From contig JACAEJ010000059.1 in assembly GCA_013388925.1 (NCBI GenBank), forward strand, positions 1 to 42,297: a stretch of DNA of 42,297 bases. Reading direction: 5' to 3'. This DNA is from Nitrososphaerales archaeon (GTDB taxonomy: Archaea; Thermoproteota; Nitrososphaeria; Nitrososphaerales; JACAEJ01). The notes below the pieces were generated by a model. It saw only the letters and a list, made by a program, of their open reading frames with translations, ran no database searches and was not told where the DNA came from. Every line of letters starts with the position of its first letter. The stretch's first letter is position 1. Below are positions 1 through 8,771 of this stretch, one piece after another. The position numbers and the translations under genes were made by a program.

Positions 1-57
1 GAAGAACAGTTTCTGTACGATCGTTTGGCTAAAAGCTCTTTGATTATTCCACTTTGA
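1..57 (+). CDS. C-terminal end of an unidentified protein (cut by window edge)
   Basis: The first 19 codons from the window edge are open and end in TGA. The encoded tail, EEQFLYDRLAKSSLIIPL, has ordinary protein composition and would be the end of a gene whose body lies left of the window. It converges on the thioredoxin gene with a gap of about 27 bases, typical of the compact packing here. The stretch is too short to name a family, and a chance open frame cannot be ruled out. Confidence 0.35.
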   Translation, partial: EEQFLYDRLAKSSLIIPL

Positions 58-84
58 AGCGAAGATCTTGAAGCTTGTCCTTAA

Positions 85-483
85 TTACTCTACATGTTTG
101 GTTATGGTCTTCTCGAGATTCCTTTCCCCCACCGCTCCTACAACTATATCAACGGGTTTGCCCTTTACAAAGATGATGAAAGTGGGTATCGAGAACACTT
201 GATACCTGTTGCTTATTTCTCCGTTTTCGTCCACATTCAACCTGCCAAAGACCATCTTCCCATCATACTTCTTTGCCAGCTTCTCAAATACGGGCAGCAT
301 GGTCATACATGGAGCACACCACTCGGCCCAAAAGTCGATGATTACAGGCTTTTCAGAGTTTATAATATCGTAAAAGTTGTTAAATGTGAGAGTCAAAGGC
401 CCTTCTTGCTCGACCTTTTTGCTCATCTCCTTAATCGATCTGACCTTTTCTCTTAATATCTTCTCAAGCTCTGGATCACTCAT
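85..483 (-). CDS. Thioredoxin-like protein
   Basis: A single thioredoxin fold of 132 residues with about 35 extra residues in front. The redox active site WCAPC lies at residues 55-59, preceded by the FWAEW strand, and the conserved cis-proline is in SIPTF at about residue 100. Thioredoxins reduce disulfides in cytoplasmic proteins using electrons from a reductase, which is not in this window. On the minus strand a TATA-like CTTTAAATAAAC lies about 27 bases upstream of the ATG, so the mRNA is probably leaderless and this start is well supported. The charged N-terminal helix is longer than in minimal thioredoxins. Family call is firm; the physiological substrate is unknown. Confidence 0.93.
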   Translation of the reverse strand: MSDPELEKILREKVRSIKEMSKKVEQEGPLTLTFNNFYDIINSEKPVIIDFWAEWCAPCMTMLPVFEKLAKKYDGKMVFGRLNVDENGEISNRYQVFSIPTFIIFVKGKPVDIVVGAVGERNLEKTITKHVE

Positions 484-516
484 ATTATGTTGGGATAAAA
501 GAAGTTTATTTAAAGG

Positions 517-951
517 TTATAGATCTAAGAGGAAGCGGAGGGAAACCCCCTTTTGATCCTGCTTTATATCCATCATGTGATAGGTTACGGCTTTGACTTC
601 GGTCTTGGGCTCGTGCTTGCCGATGTCCAAGTCCTCCCCTCTCGCTACTGCCTCCAATTCGTAGGTTCCATCCTTCTTGGTTATCTTAACTTTAAAAGAT
701 GAGTAGGCCCTCCCCTCGGATGTTACTCTTATGAGCAAATTCTCCAACCAGTTGTAGAGAAGGCTCTTCATATCCCAGCCATCGACTCTTATTCGCTCCT
801 CCATTTTCTTATCGACCCTTTCTATGTGAACCATCGTATCCACCAAGGCCATGCCGGCGTTCTCGAAGGCCTCCTCCATATTCTTGCCACGAGCCTCTAT
901 CAGCGCATCTACCATGTGCTCGAGGAAGTTGTAGCCCTTTTTTCTTGGCAT
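517..951 (-). CDS. Archease, RtcB tRNA ligase cofactor
   Basis: Archease activates the RNA ligase RtcB, which joins tRNA exons after intron removal, so it fits a genome with many tRNA introns. The sequence shows the expected features: an early EH..D metal-site region (NFLEHMVDALIEA), the WDMKSLLYNWLENLL helix, and a late GEDLDIGKHEPKTEVKAVTYH block. The ORF track begins at GTG 963, but the ATG at 951 has a perfect GGTGAT Shine-Dalgarno sequence just upstream and matches the usual start (MPRKKGYNF), giving 144 residues. It sits between thioredoxin and TFB on the same strand. RtcB itself is not in the window. Confidence 0.92.
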   Translation of the reverse strand: MPRKKGYNFLEHMVDALIEARGKNMEEAFENAGMALVDTMVHIERVDKKMEERIRVDGWDMKSLLYNWLENLLIRVTSEGRAYSSFKVKITKKDGTYELEAVARGEDLDIGKHEPKTEVKAVTYHMMDIKQDQKGVSLRFLLDL

Positions 952-1065
952 GCCAATCACCACAAGATATTCTATGGAATTGATAAGACTTTGTCCTCTA
1001 AATCTTAAAGAACATATCGGTTGATATCGATGCTCTCACATAATCTTTGTGTAGAAGCTGTTCAG

Positions 1066-2016
1066 TTAGAGCTTTAGAGCCGACTTCAATCCCTTGTAGC
1101 GGTTACGTATTGTAACCTCGGTTACTCCCGCTGCCTCGGCTATGTCCTTCTGGGTCTTGTTCTCTCCTTCCAACACACATGCAACGTACAATGCCGCCGC
1201 TGCAAGGCCCATAGGATCCTTCCCCGCCGATGTCTTCGTTTCCTCTGCCTCCTTCAGTATCGTCAAAGCCTTTCTCTTAGTCCTCTCAGAGAGCCTCGCC
1301 TTGCTTGCTACTCTCGATACACACTTCACAGGGTCCACCACAGGCATCTTTATCTCCATCTCTCTAAGGAGTAGCCTGTAGCATCTTGCTATATCCTTCT
1401 TTCTTATGTTGCTTACGGCACTTACATCCTTGAGTGTTCTTGGAGTCTCTGTGTCACGACATGCTGCATAAAGGGCTGCAGCTATCAATGCAGATATCGA
1501 TCTTCCTCTTACCAACCCCCTTTCTACGGCCTTGCGATAGATATAGGCAGACTTCTCTATAACAGCATCGCTTACGTTGAGCTTATCAGCCAGTCTATCC
1601 AGTTCGCTGAAGGCCTGCCTCAGGTTCCTGTCCACGGGTTCGTGAACCTGGCTCCTGCTATCCCAAGTACGTAGGCGCTCTATCGTTGCTCTTATCGAGG
1701 CCGGAAGGGACTTTCCCGATGCATCAACATCCTTACTTCCTATGACTGTTGCAAGGCCCATGTCGTGCATAGCGAGAGAGGATGGTATCCCTGTTCGACT
1801 TCTGTCCTCCTTCTCCTCCTTAGAAAAGGCTCTCCACTCGGGCCCCACTTCCTCTATCTTCTCCTTCACCACAAAGCCACACTTACTACAGAAGAGTTCT
1901 CCACTTGATTCATCCACTATCATGGGCCCCTTTCCACACTTGGGACATCTATCCACTAGCTTCTGCAGTCTATGCGCCTCGGAAGATTTTCTTTCAGAAA
2001 CCAAACCAGTCGCCAA
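1066..2016 (-). CDS. tfb: Transcription initiation factor B (TFB)
   Basis: TFB bridges TBP bound at the TATA box and RNA polymerase. The N-terminus holds a zinc ribbon with CPKC and CSKC pairs (residues 24-27 and 43-46), followed by the B-reader region (GPEWRAFSKEE), then two cyclin-like repeats at roughly 112-200 and 210-300, the second ending in an HTH-like VTEVTIRNRYKGL. At 316 residues it is standard length. The listed start is a TTG; a second TTG four codons in (2004) is also possible because two TATA-like boxes lie immediately upstream and place the transcript start at either TTG. It is divergent from the PF04008 gene. Confidence 0.97.
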   Translation of the reverse strand: MATGLVSERKSSEAHRLQKLVDRCPKCGKGPMIVDESSGELFCSKCGFVVKEKIEEVGPEWRAFSKEEKEDRSRTGIPSSLAMHDMGLATVIGSKDVDASGKSLPASIRATIERLRTWDSRSQVHEPVDRNLRQAFSELDRLADKLNVSDAVIEKSAYIYRKAVERGLVRGRSISALIAAALYAACRDTETPRTLKDVSAVSNIRKKDIARCYRLLLREMEIKMPVVDPVKCVSRVASKARLSERTKRKALTILKEAEETKTSAGKDPMGLAAAALYVACVLEGENKTQKDIAEAAGVTEVTIRNRYKGLKSALKL

Positions 2017-2020
2017 AATA

Positions 2021-2052
2021 CATATATTTAAGTGTAGATATGTTATTTAACC
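2021..2052 (-). promoter_or_regulatory. Two tandem TATA-like boxes upstream of tfb
   Basis: Read on the minus strand this stretch contains GGTTAAATAAC (centre about 2047) and CTTAAATATATG (centre about 2027). With the usual spacing of about 26 bases the predicted transcript starts are near 2021 and 2001, each at or just before a TTG in the tfb frame (2016 and 2004). This is positional inference only. Confidence 0.5.
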
Positions 2053-2075
2053 TTTTCGCTTTTGGGTCATCCATT

Positions 2076-2102
2076 TGTCAATGACACGGAAAAAATTATA
2101 TC
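2076..2102 (+). promoter_or_regulatory. Promoter of the PF04008 gene with TGTCA-a-TGACA inverted repeat
   Basis: A TATA-like AAAAAATTATAT (about 2090-2101) lies some 33 bases before the ATG at 2130, predicting a leader of only a few bases. Directly upstream sits a perfect 5-bp inverted repeat, TGTCA A TGACA (2076-2086). It lies between two divergent genes and could be a regulator site; it is short enough to be chance. Confidence 0.4.
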
Positions 2103-2129
2103 TGCCCTTCTCCTTCCCCCACACACGAA

Positions 2130-2612
2130 ATGGAACTAAAAGTGGTGAAGATAGACCCCCCAGATGGGGTCAACCTTATAATCGGGCAGAGCCACTTCAT
2201 AAAGACCGTTGAAGATGTCTACGAAGCTCTGGTAAACTCGGTGCCAAACATAAAGTTCGGCTTAGCCTTTTGCGAATCCTCCGGCAAATGCCTTGTGAGG
2301 CACGAAGGGAACGATGACGAGTTGAGAAGGCTGGTGGCGGAGAAGGCTCTAGAGTTAAGTTCTGGTCACTCATTCATAATTTTCATGAGAAACTCCTACC
2401 CTATCAACGTATTGAACAGAATCAAAGAAGTCCCCGAACTCTGCAACATTTACTGCGCAACCGCGAATCCTGTTGAAGTGATTCTTGTCGAAACGAATCA
2501 AGGCAGGGGTATTCTTGGAATCATAGACGGCTTCAGATCAAAGGGGATAGAGGGCGACGAAGACATCAGATGGAGGAAGGACTTTCTTAGAAAGGTAGGT
2601 TACAAACTCTAA
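2130..2612 (+). CDS. Adenosine-specific kinase family protein (PF04008)
   Basis: The 160-residue product matches the PF04008 family throughout: an N-terminal KVDPPDG-like beta strand (here KIDPPDG), the [19 protein letters not shown] block, a [22 protein letters not shown] block, and the C-terminal [22 protein letters not shown] motif. The family was named from a structure with adenosine bound; its cellular role is poorly defined. Length is typical. The ATG has a TATA box about 33 bases upstream, so the transcript is nearly leaderless. Its last codons overlap the convergent gene at 2587-2955 by 26 bases. Confidence 0.9.
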   Translation: MELKVVKIDPPDGVNLIIGQSHFIKTVEDVYEALVNSVPNIKFGLAFCESSGKCLVRHEGNDDELRRLVAEKALELSSGHSFIIFMRNSYPINVLNRIKEVPELCNIYCATANPVEVILVETNQGRGILGIIDGFRSKGIEGDEDIRWRKDFLRKVGYKL

Positions 2613-2955
2613 ACTTAGAAATATCGGACTCTGTAACCCCTCTTAGCATTCTGTCAAATTCTGGAAGGGTATCCTTAATGCTATTACTGGAGTGAAACCT
2701 GCTCATTGCTTTACCTATAGCAATCAGAGCCATCCCTGGTAGATCGCTGAAGGGATCCGGGCTCATTATCAAAGCTACCCCTATTCCCATCATGGCCTTG
2801 TTAAGGGATGACACATGAGTAGTTCTTCTTATAGGTCTTCTGATGCTCCCTGTCTCTATCTTCACTTCTGAAATGTATCTTTGCCTATTCTTGAGGGAAT
2901 GGGCCAAGCTATCTACTGTTCTTGCCCTCTTCCTTAACTCTTCCATGCCCAGCAT
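2587..2955 (-). CDS. Small conserved archaeal protein, unknown function
   Basis: I do not recognise a named family. The product has a basic, helical N-terminal half and one hydrophobic segment at about residues 55-85 ([14 protein letters not shown]...[11 protein letters not shown]), which may be a hairpin or single membrane-associated helix. Similar small proteins with a GIGVALIxSPDPFxDxPG-like stretch occur in TACK archaea as far as I recall, which supports a real gene. There are two candidate ATGs (2955 and 2946). The gene converges on the PF04008 gene and overlaps its 3' end. Confidence rests on protein-like composition and the familiar motif. Confidence 0.65.
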   Translation of the reverse strand: MLGMEELRKRARTVDSLAHSLKNRQRYISEVKIETGSIRRPIRRTTHVSSLNKAMMGIGVALIMSPDPFSDLPGMALIAIGKAMSRFHSSNSIKDTLPEFDRMLRGVTESDISKFRVCNLPF

Positions 2956-3025
2956 AGCGCCAAAAGAAGGTGTTAAGCAAATCAGTCAAAAACGTTTAGC
3001 AGAAGTGTTAAAATAGTATTTTAAG

Positions 3026-3100
3026 CGCCTCGGCCGGGATTTGAACCCGGGTCAGAACGGTGACAGCGTCCTATGCTAGACCGGGCTACACCACCGAGGC
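3026..3100 (-). tRNA. tRNA-Asp (GTC)
   Basis: Read on the minus strand the sequence folds fully: acceptor GCCTCGG/CCGAGGC, D arm GTGT/GCAT with an 11-base loop containing GG, anticodon stem GGACG/CGTTC with loop CTGTCAC (anticodon GTC), 4-base variable region, T arm CCGGG-TTCAAAT-CCCGG, discriminator G. It is 75 bases, has no intron and no encoded CCA. A TATA-like TTTTTAAAAGT centred near 3129 sits at the right distance for transcription to begin at the 5' end. Confidence 0.95.
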
Positions 3101-3535
3101 TACGCAAACCTTATTTTCACTTACTTTTAAAAATTTTGACAGTACCTAATACTCGACTGAACTATACAAAAAATCACCCTTGGGTAACATGTTTGACAAT
3201 AGTTTTGGTTGAATTTTTTTAATAATTAGACATCCCCCTACGCTTCATATAGCCTCTATGACTGGCGATCAAATTAACCTGAGCCAGACGCAAATATTTA
3301 TTGTAGAGTGTGAGGAGTGTATTCACATCTCTCCCAGTATAAGTCTTATGTGTGATGTTGGGCTTTGATATTATGGTACCTTAGCGGGCGTGTTGAAGAG
3401 CTCTGTGATAGAGCTCCTCCCCTTCCGGTTCGTGAGCATTCTCGTGGTCTTCATCGCGTTCGTACAAAGGTAGAGGCCTGCTATACAAAGGACAAAAGCT
3501 ATTACAAACTATGCAAATGGAACTTTGGGCTCGGA
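3101..3535. other. Gene-free stretch; possible structured RNA upstream of tRNA-Lys
   Basis: About 435 bases between tRNA-Asp and tRNA-Lys contain no convincing protein. The ORFs in the track here run into the tRNA and look non-coding. The stretch does contain a clear TATA-like CAAATATTTATT at about 3291-3302 on the plus strand and, downstream, a perfect 7-bp hairpin GAGCTCT-gtgat-AGAGCTC at 3398-3416. I compared it by eye with SRP RNA and RNase P RNA motifs and saw no match. An unknown non-coding transcript or a long tRNA leader is possible. Confidence 0.35.
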
Positions 3536-3629
3536 GGGCCCGTAGCTCAGCCAGGTAGAGCACCGGTGGAAACTATTTCCGGTGAGGCTTTTAACCCGGG
3601 GGTCGCGAGTCCGAATCCCGCCGGGCCCG
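3536..3629 (+). tRNA. tRNA-Lys (TTT) with a 20-base intron in the anticodon stem
   Basis: Acceptor GGGCCCG/CGGGCCC, D arm GCTC/GAGC, anticodon loop CTTTTAA (TTT), 5-base variable region, T arm GCGAG-TCCGAAT-CCCGC, discriminator G. The 3' anticodon strand is CCCGG but the bases immediately before the loop are GAGG, so a 20-base insert (about 3567-3586, or shifted by one) must be removed between positions 30 and 31 or 29 and 30; then CCGGG pairs perfectly. The insert contains GGAAA/TTTCC that can form the splicing helix. Mature length is 74 bases, no encoded CCA. Odd points: A52 faces C62, and position 55 is C rather than T. Confidence 0.88.
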
Positions 3630-3711
3630 CATATTACATTGAGTGGGCATAGATGAAGATCTCTTCAAATAAGCATTTATGATTCTATCGTCATGGGTAG
3701 TGGGATACAAT

Positions 3712-5214
3712 ATGGAAATTAATGTTGAATCGGGAAGAATCGAAGAGAAGGTTACAGAGCTTTTAGCACTTGGCCTCTTTGAAGGCGAGACCGAGTTGAC
3801 AGGAATAGTCAGATATGTAGATGACCTATTGGGTGGGACGATCATAGATGTTATAAAGGCTGGCGACTTTACTGGTAAGCTTAATCAGACTCTTCTCCTT
3901 TACCCTCATAACAAGATCAAATCGAAGCGTCTTTTGCTAGTTGGTCTGGGGAGGAGGGAAGAGTACAGCCTCGAAGCTGTGAGAAGTGCTTCTGGTAAAG
4001 TTGCTCTACAGGTAAGAGATAGGTCCCTACCTTCGTATATGACGTTGTTGTATGGCGAGGACTCAAGCCTTCCTGTAGAAAGCCTTACTCAAGCCTTGGT
4101 TGAAGGTGGCGAACTTGCACTGTATACATTCACTCGCTTCAAGACCGAAACTGAGGGCGTGCCAAAGGATGTGAAAGAATTGACGATCTTAGTCCAGAAA
4201 GATGGAAATATCGCCCCTGCTCGAGACGGAGTTGCCAGAGCTAGAGTTGTATGTGATGCCATTAAACTGGCTCGAGACCTTTCTAACGCTCCTAGCAACG
4301 ATGTTACTCCCCAAGCCTTGGCTGATGTTGCGAAGATGGTGGCTGAGAGACTCTCTCTGAAATGTGAAGTCTTAGAACGTCATGATATGGAGAAGCTCGG
4401 TATGGGCGGGCTATTGGCCGTCTCAAGCGGAAGTCAGAAGCCACCAAAGATGATCATCATGGAGTATAAAGGAACCAAAGACTCTCCACCTATAGTGTTA
4501 GTGGGGAAGGCTATAACCTTCGATAGTGGAGGCATCTCAATAAAACCAAGTGAAAAGATGGAAGACATGAAATACGACAAATCTGGAGGAGTGGCAATCA
4601 TAGCCACAATGCAAACCGTAGCCGAGCTGAGGCTACCTCTCAATATTATCGCCATCATTCCAGCGACGGAGAATATGCCCAGTGGCAGTGCCTACAAGCC
4701 TGGTGACGTATTGAGGCACTACGGAGGGAAGACATCAGAAGTCATAAGCACAGATGCTGAAGGGCGCTTAATCCTTGCCGATGCTCTTGCCTACGCAACG
4801 AACTATAAACCTGGGGCAATCATAGACATAGCAACCCTGACAGGGGCCTGCGTCGTAGCCCTTGGCACCCATGCAAGTGGCATAATGACAAATAATCAAG
4901 ACTTGGCGAAGAAAGTCATAGAAGCTGGCGAAGCAAGCGGCGAAAGGGTCTGGCAACTCCCCCTTTGGAAGGATTACTCAGAGCAGATAAGAAGCGAAGT
5001 TGCCGATATGAAGAACACTGGAGGGAGGGCTGGCGGTGCGATCGTGGCAGCGGCCTTCCTTAGCAAGTTCGTCGGAAACTATCCATGGATCCATATCGAT
5101 ATAGCTGGCACAGCCTACACCCAAGAGGGTAGCATCGAAAGGAGCTACGTTCCAAAGGGAGCTACAGGTGTCGGTGTCCGTCTACTCCTACAACTTCTTA
5201 GGAAATGGACTTAG
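3712..5214 (+). CDS. pepA: Leucyl aminopeptidase, M17 family
   Basis: Cytosolic two-metal aminopeptidase that removes N-terminal residues from peptides. The N-terminal domain (about 160 residues) is followed by the catalytic domain with the metal-binding block KAITFDSGG...MKYDKSGG (near residue 275-305 counted from 3679) and the M17 signature, here STDAEGRLILADAL, near residue 356, where the usual first residue N is S. The track starts at 3679, but MEINVESGRIEE at 3712 matches where family members begin and a TATA-like box centred near 3673 suits a later start. About 500 residues is normal. It stands alone between tRNA-Lys and the oxidoreductase operon. Confidence 0.96.
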   Translation: MEINVESGRIEEKVTELLALGLFEGETELTGIVRYVDDLLGGTIIDVIKAGDFTGKLNQTLLLYPHNKIKSKRLLLVGLGRREEYSLEAVRSASGKVALQVRDRSLPSYMTLLYGEDSSLPVESLTQALVEGGELALYTFTRFKTETEGVPKDVKELTILVQKDGNIAPARDGVARARVVCDAIKLARDLSNAPSNDVTPQALADVAKMVAERLSLKCEVLERHDMEKLGMGGLLAVSSGSQKPPKMIIMEYKGTKDSPPIVLVGKAITFDSGGISIKPSEKMEDMKYDKSGGVAIIATMQTVAELRLPLNIIAIIPATENMPSGSAYKPGDVLRHYGGKTSEVISTDAEGRLILADALAYATNYKPGAIIDIATLTGACVVALGTHASGIMTNNQDLAKKVIEAGEASGERVWQLPLWKDYSEQIRSEVADMKNTGGRAGGAIVAAAFLSKFVGNYPWIHIDIAGTAYTQEGSIERSYVPKGATGVGVRLLLQLLRKWT

Positions 5215-5360
5215 TTATTGGCAAGAAATATCGCCCAAATTGGTACTAAGTGACGCATTGATCTAAGGAGTGTTGTTGCTTGTTATGATAATAAGATTAG
5301 GTTGGCCAAGATGCTAAGGTTGGTTCGAAATAAAAATATATTAGACCCATTAACGCTATA
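5215..5360. promoter_or_regulatory. Promoter region of the 2-oxoacid:ferredoxin oxidoreductase operon
   Basis: The 146-base gap holds a good TATA-like AAATAAAAATATATTA at about 5327-5342. With normal spacing transcription would begin near 5364, a few bases before the ATG at 5373. No inverted repeat stands out. Confidence 0.55.
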
Positions 5361-5372
5361 TTGCTTGTTTAT

Positions 5373-5939
5373 ATGGAATCATACTTTCAAATTCGGTGGC
5401 ATGGGAGAGCCCAGCAAGGGGTCGTAACTGCAAATCAGTTGTTGGCTTGGGCACTGGTCAGAGGGGGTAGGCACGTTCAAGCCTTTCCAGACTTTGGGCC
5501 CGAGCGTGGTGGCGCGCCTATAAGAGCCTTCACACGAGTTGCCACGAAACCGATAGAGCTACATGAGAAAGTCTATGAGCCCGACGTAGTTATCATCATC
5601 GATAATACTCTCTTCAAAGATCCCTCGACTTTAAAGGGTTTGAAGAAAGACGGGACTCTTGTTCTGAACACGAGCTACGCTCCAGAGGAGATGAGAGCTC
5701 ATCTAAAACTGGGCATATGCAAGATTTGCACGTTAGATGCTACTAAGATAGCGGCAGAAATCTTCAAGAAGCCCTATTTCAATACAGCCATGATAGGGGG
5801 GCTGGCAAGGGCTACAGAGCTAATAGAATTAAACAATATTCTAGATGCAGCTAAGTTTATGTTCGAGGAAAAAGCTCTAGAGGCAAACTTGGAAGCCATT
5901 CGTCGAGGTTACAATGAGGCGAAAGTTCTTGAGCTCTAA
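5373..5939 (+). CDS. porG: Pyruvate/2-oxoacid:ferredoxin oxidoreductase, gamma subunit
   Basis: Gamma subunit of the four-subunit enzyme that oxidatively decarboxylates a 2-oxoacid to acyl-CoA and reduces ferredoxin. Family hallmarks are IRWHGRAQQGVVTANQLLA at the N-terminus, FPDFGPERGGAPIRAF, and PDVVIIIDNTLF. It is the first gene of a compact gamma-delta-alpha-beta operon, the usual archaeal order. The track begins at a TTG (5361); the ATG at 5373 matches the family start (MESYFQIRWHG) and sits just after the predicted transcript start. Its end overlaps the next gene. Pyruvate is the likely substrate from the alpha and beta sequences, but 2-ketoisovalerate cannot be excluded. Confidence 0.95.
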   Translation: MESYFQIRWHGRAQQGVVTANQLLAWALVRGGRHVQAFPDFGPERGGAPIRAFTRVATKPIELHEKVYEPDVVIIIDNTLFKDPSTLKGLKKDGTLVLNTSYAPEEMRAHLKLGICKICTLDATKIAAEIFKKPYFNTAMIGGLARATELIELNNILDAAKFMFEEKALEANLEAIRRGYNEAKVLEL

Positions 5940-6225
5940 ACAGAAGCTGAAAGGCTGGAAAGAAATGGAGATGGGTGGGACAATTTCGACCCCCGGGAGC
6001 TCTGTAGACTTCAAAGTTGGGGAGTTCAGAACAATACAAAGACCTGTTATCGATCTAAGTCGTTGCACAAAATGCTATATCTGCTGGGCTGAATGTCCCG
6101 AACCTTGCATCTATAGAAAGGAAGACGGTTTTGTTGAGATTGACTATGATTTTTGTAAGGGATGTGGCATATGTGCAGAGGATTGCCCAGTGAAGTGCAT
6201 TCATATGGTGCCTGAGGCTGAATGA
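5914..6225 (+). CDS. porD: Pyruvate/2-oxoacid:ferredoxin oxidoreductase, delta (ferredoxin) subunit
   Basis: A small protein carrying two [4Fe-4S] clusters: CTKCYICWAECPEPC and CKGCGICAEDCPVKC in the C-terminal half. It passes electrons from the beta subunit to free ferredoxin. The listed ATG overlaps the gamma gene by 26 bases and has a GAGGT Shine-Dalgarno-like sequence six bases upstream. Internal ATGs at 5965 or 5971 (MEMGGTIST) would give a start nearer to that of many homologues, so the first 17-19 residues are uncertain. It ends in an ATGA overlap with the alpha gene. Confidence 0.94.
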   Translation: MRRKFLSSKQKLKGWKEMEMGGTISTPGSSVDFKVGEFRTIQRPVIDLSRCTKCYICWAECPEPCIYRKEDGFVEIDYDFCKGCGICAEDCPVKCIHMVPEAE

Positions 6226-7405
6226 TCATGAAGCAAAAATCTGTTGCACTAGTAGGGGATCAGGCTGTAGCACATGCGGTTAGACAGAGCAATGTAGATT
6301 TGATAGCCGCATACCCTATCACTCCACAAACCATAATCGTGGAGACCCTAAACGAGTTCTTGTCTAATGGTGAGCTTAGTGCAAGGTACATCAATGTCGA
6401 ATCGGAACATTCAGCTCTATCAGCCGTGATAGGAGGTAGCCTTGCTGGAGGAAGGACATTCACTGCAACAGCCAGTCAAGGTTTGGGGTTGATGCAGGAA
6501 GTCCTATACGTAGCCTCAGGTCTAAGGTGTCCTATTATAATGGCTGTTACCACCCGTGCCATGTCTGCCCCTATAAATATACATGCAGATCATTCAGATG
6601 TTATGGGATCGAGAGATGCTGGATGGATGCAGATATTCTGTGAGAATGTTCAAGAAGCTTACGATCTGACTCTTATGGCTTTTCGATTGGCGGAACGCGA
6701 CGATGTACTATTGCCCATTATGGTGAACCTTGACGGCTTCTTGATCAGCCACACTATGGAAGACCTGAAGATACTAGAAGACTCGGTCGTCTCAGAATAT
6801 CTGCCGCCTCGAGTTGCTTCTCTAAAACTTGACCCTGAAAGACCGATGACTTTTGGTTCCTTTGCATTGCCTGATTATTACACCGAATTCAAGCGCCAAC
6901 AAGTCGAGGGCATTGAGAACGCCCTGAGGGCCGCTCCCGAAGAGTGGAAACGTTTTGAGGCTTTATCGGGTCGTAAATACACAGTTACTCGTCCACATTT
7001 CATGGATGGTGCCGAAATCGCCTTAGTTTCGATGGGCACTTCTGCTGGGACAGCTAGATACGCAGCATCAAAGATGAGGGAGGACGGTCTCAAAGTTGGG
7101 GCCTTAAGTGTGAGGTTGTTTAGACCTTTTCCATCAGAGGAGGTAAAGAAAGCTCTTGTAAATGTGAATGTAATAGTGGTGATGGACCGTACGGTCAGTT
7201 TCGGTGCTTATGGAGGGCCTCTTTTCAACGAGATCACCCCCCTATTATATGGGACGAACGACTCTCCCACCATCGCCAATTTCATCTATGGCCTGGGAGG
7301 AAGAGATGTAACATGGAGAATGATGGTTGACGCAACTGAAATAGCATTGAAAAAGAAGAAGACTGGAGAGAAGATTCCTAAGGCACAATTCTTAGGGGTA
7401 AGAGA

Positions 7406-7409
<4 letters not shown>
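6222..7409 (+). CDS. porA: Pyruvate/2-oxoacid:ferredoxin oxidoreductase, alpha subunit
   Basis: The alpha subunit forms part of the thiamine diphosphate and CoA site. Seen directly: AAYPITPQT near residue 30, the YINVESEHSALSAVIGGSLAGGRTFTATASQGLGLMQEVLY block, and MSAPINIHADHSDVMGSRD. At 395 residues it is full length with the C-terminal transketolase-like domain (MGTSAGTARYAASKMREDGLKVGALSVRLFRPFP). The start overlaps the delta stop (ATGA), indicating translational coupling; a second ATG two codons later is equally possible. It overlaps the beta start at its 3' end. Confidence 0.96.
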
Positions 7410-8341
<932 letters not shown>

Positions 8342-8349
8342 TCTACTCT

Positions 8350-8670
8350 TTAATCCAATTGTAGGTATATGTCTTCTCCTTCGATTTTCAGTCTGTGAGT
8401 ACGAAGAGATATTTTGGGAGGAGACGAAAGGACCTTGCCGGTCTTAGCATCGAACTTCCCTCTATGCCCTGGGCATTCGATAACGCTGTCCTCGATCCTT
8501 CCTTCGGAAAGGGGGAAGTTTAGATGAGTACACCTATTGCTCACTGCATAGAATCCATCGTCTAGGGAAAGGATAAGAATTTCTTCATCTCCCAAAGTGA
8601 TAACTTTCTTTCCCAATTTTTGAACTTCCTTAACCTTTGCTACCTTTACCGATTTCACCAAAGGCATCAT
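8350..8670 (-). CDS. Rieske-type [2Fe-2S] ferredoxin
   Basis: A soluble single-domain Rieske protein. The two cluster-binding boxes are CTHLNFPLSEG and CPGHRGKFDAKTG, giving two Cys and two His ligands at residues 47, 49, 66 and 69 of the shortened protein. The second box, CPGHRGKF, is of the dioxygenase-ferredoxin kind rather than the cytochrome bc kind; no membrane anchor is present. The track starts at TTG 8700, but the ATG at 8670 (or 8667) has AAAGG directly before it and an A/T-rich promoter-like run overlaps the upstream codons. Its electron partners are not identified; it converges on porB. Confidence 0.9.
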   Translation of the reverse strand: MMPLVKSVKVAKVKEVQKLGKKVITLGDEEILILSLDDGFYAVSNRCTHLNFPLSEGRIEDSVIECPGHRGKFDAKTGKVLSSPPKISLRTHRLKIEGEDIYLQLD

Positions 8671-8736
8671 CCTTTCTATTTTTCTTTTAACTATTAACAA
8701 TTACAATTCTTTATCAGAACGAGGACTCAATTCAGC

Positions 8737-8752
8737 TATATTTAAATATATC
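8737..8752 (+). promoter_or_regulatory. TATA box of the PadR gene
   Basis: CTATATTTAAATATAT centres near 8744, which is 27-28 bases before the ATG at 8772. The transcript is therefore predicted to be leaderless or nearly so, and the upstream TTG codons at 8766 and 8769 are unlikely starts. Confidence 0.6.
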
Positions 8753-8761
8753 TTGATATAT
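8746..8761 (+). promoter_or_regulatory. Palindrome overlapping the PadR TATA box, candidate PadR operator
   Basis: ATATATC-TT-GATATAT is a perfect 7-bp inverted repeat with a 2-base spacer. It overlaps the downstream half of the TATA box and the region before the predicted transcript start. PadR repressors bind such palindromes and usually control their own gene and a neighbouring exporter, so autorepression is the natural guess. Confidence 0.5.
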
Positions 8762-8771
8762 CTAATTGTTG

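Noticed and set aside
94-456. 120-codon plus ORF opposite thioredoxin
   Set aside because: It is the antisense shadow of the thioredoxin gene, which has a clear active-site motif.
3300-3535. SRP RNA or RNase P RNA
   Set aside because: I looked for the SRP helix 8 loop motifs and the RNase P core motifs and found neither.
3381-3563. 60-codon minus-strand ORF overlapping tRNA-Lys
   Set aside because: Overlaps the tRNA 5' part and has a random composition.
3365-3652. 95-codon plus-strand ORF before pepA
   Set aside because: It runs through the whole tRNA-Lys gene and its translation has no protein-like pattern; it is a non-coding open frame.
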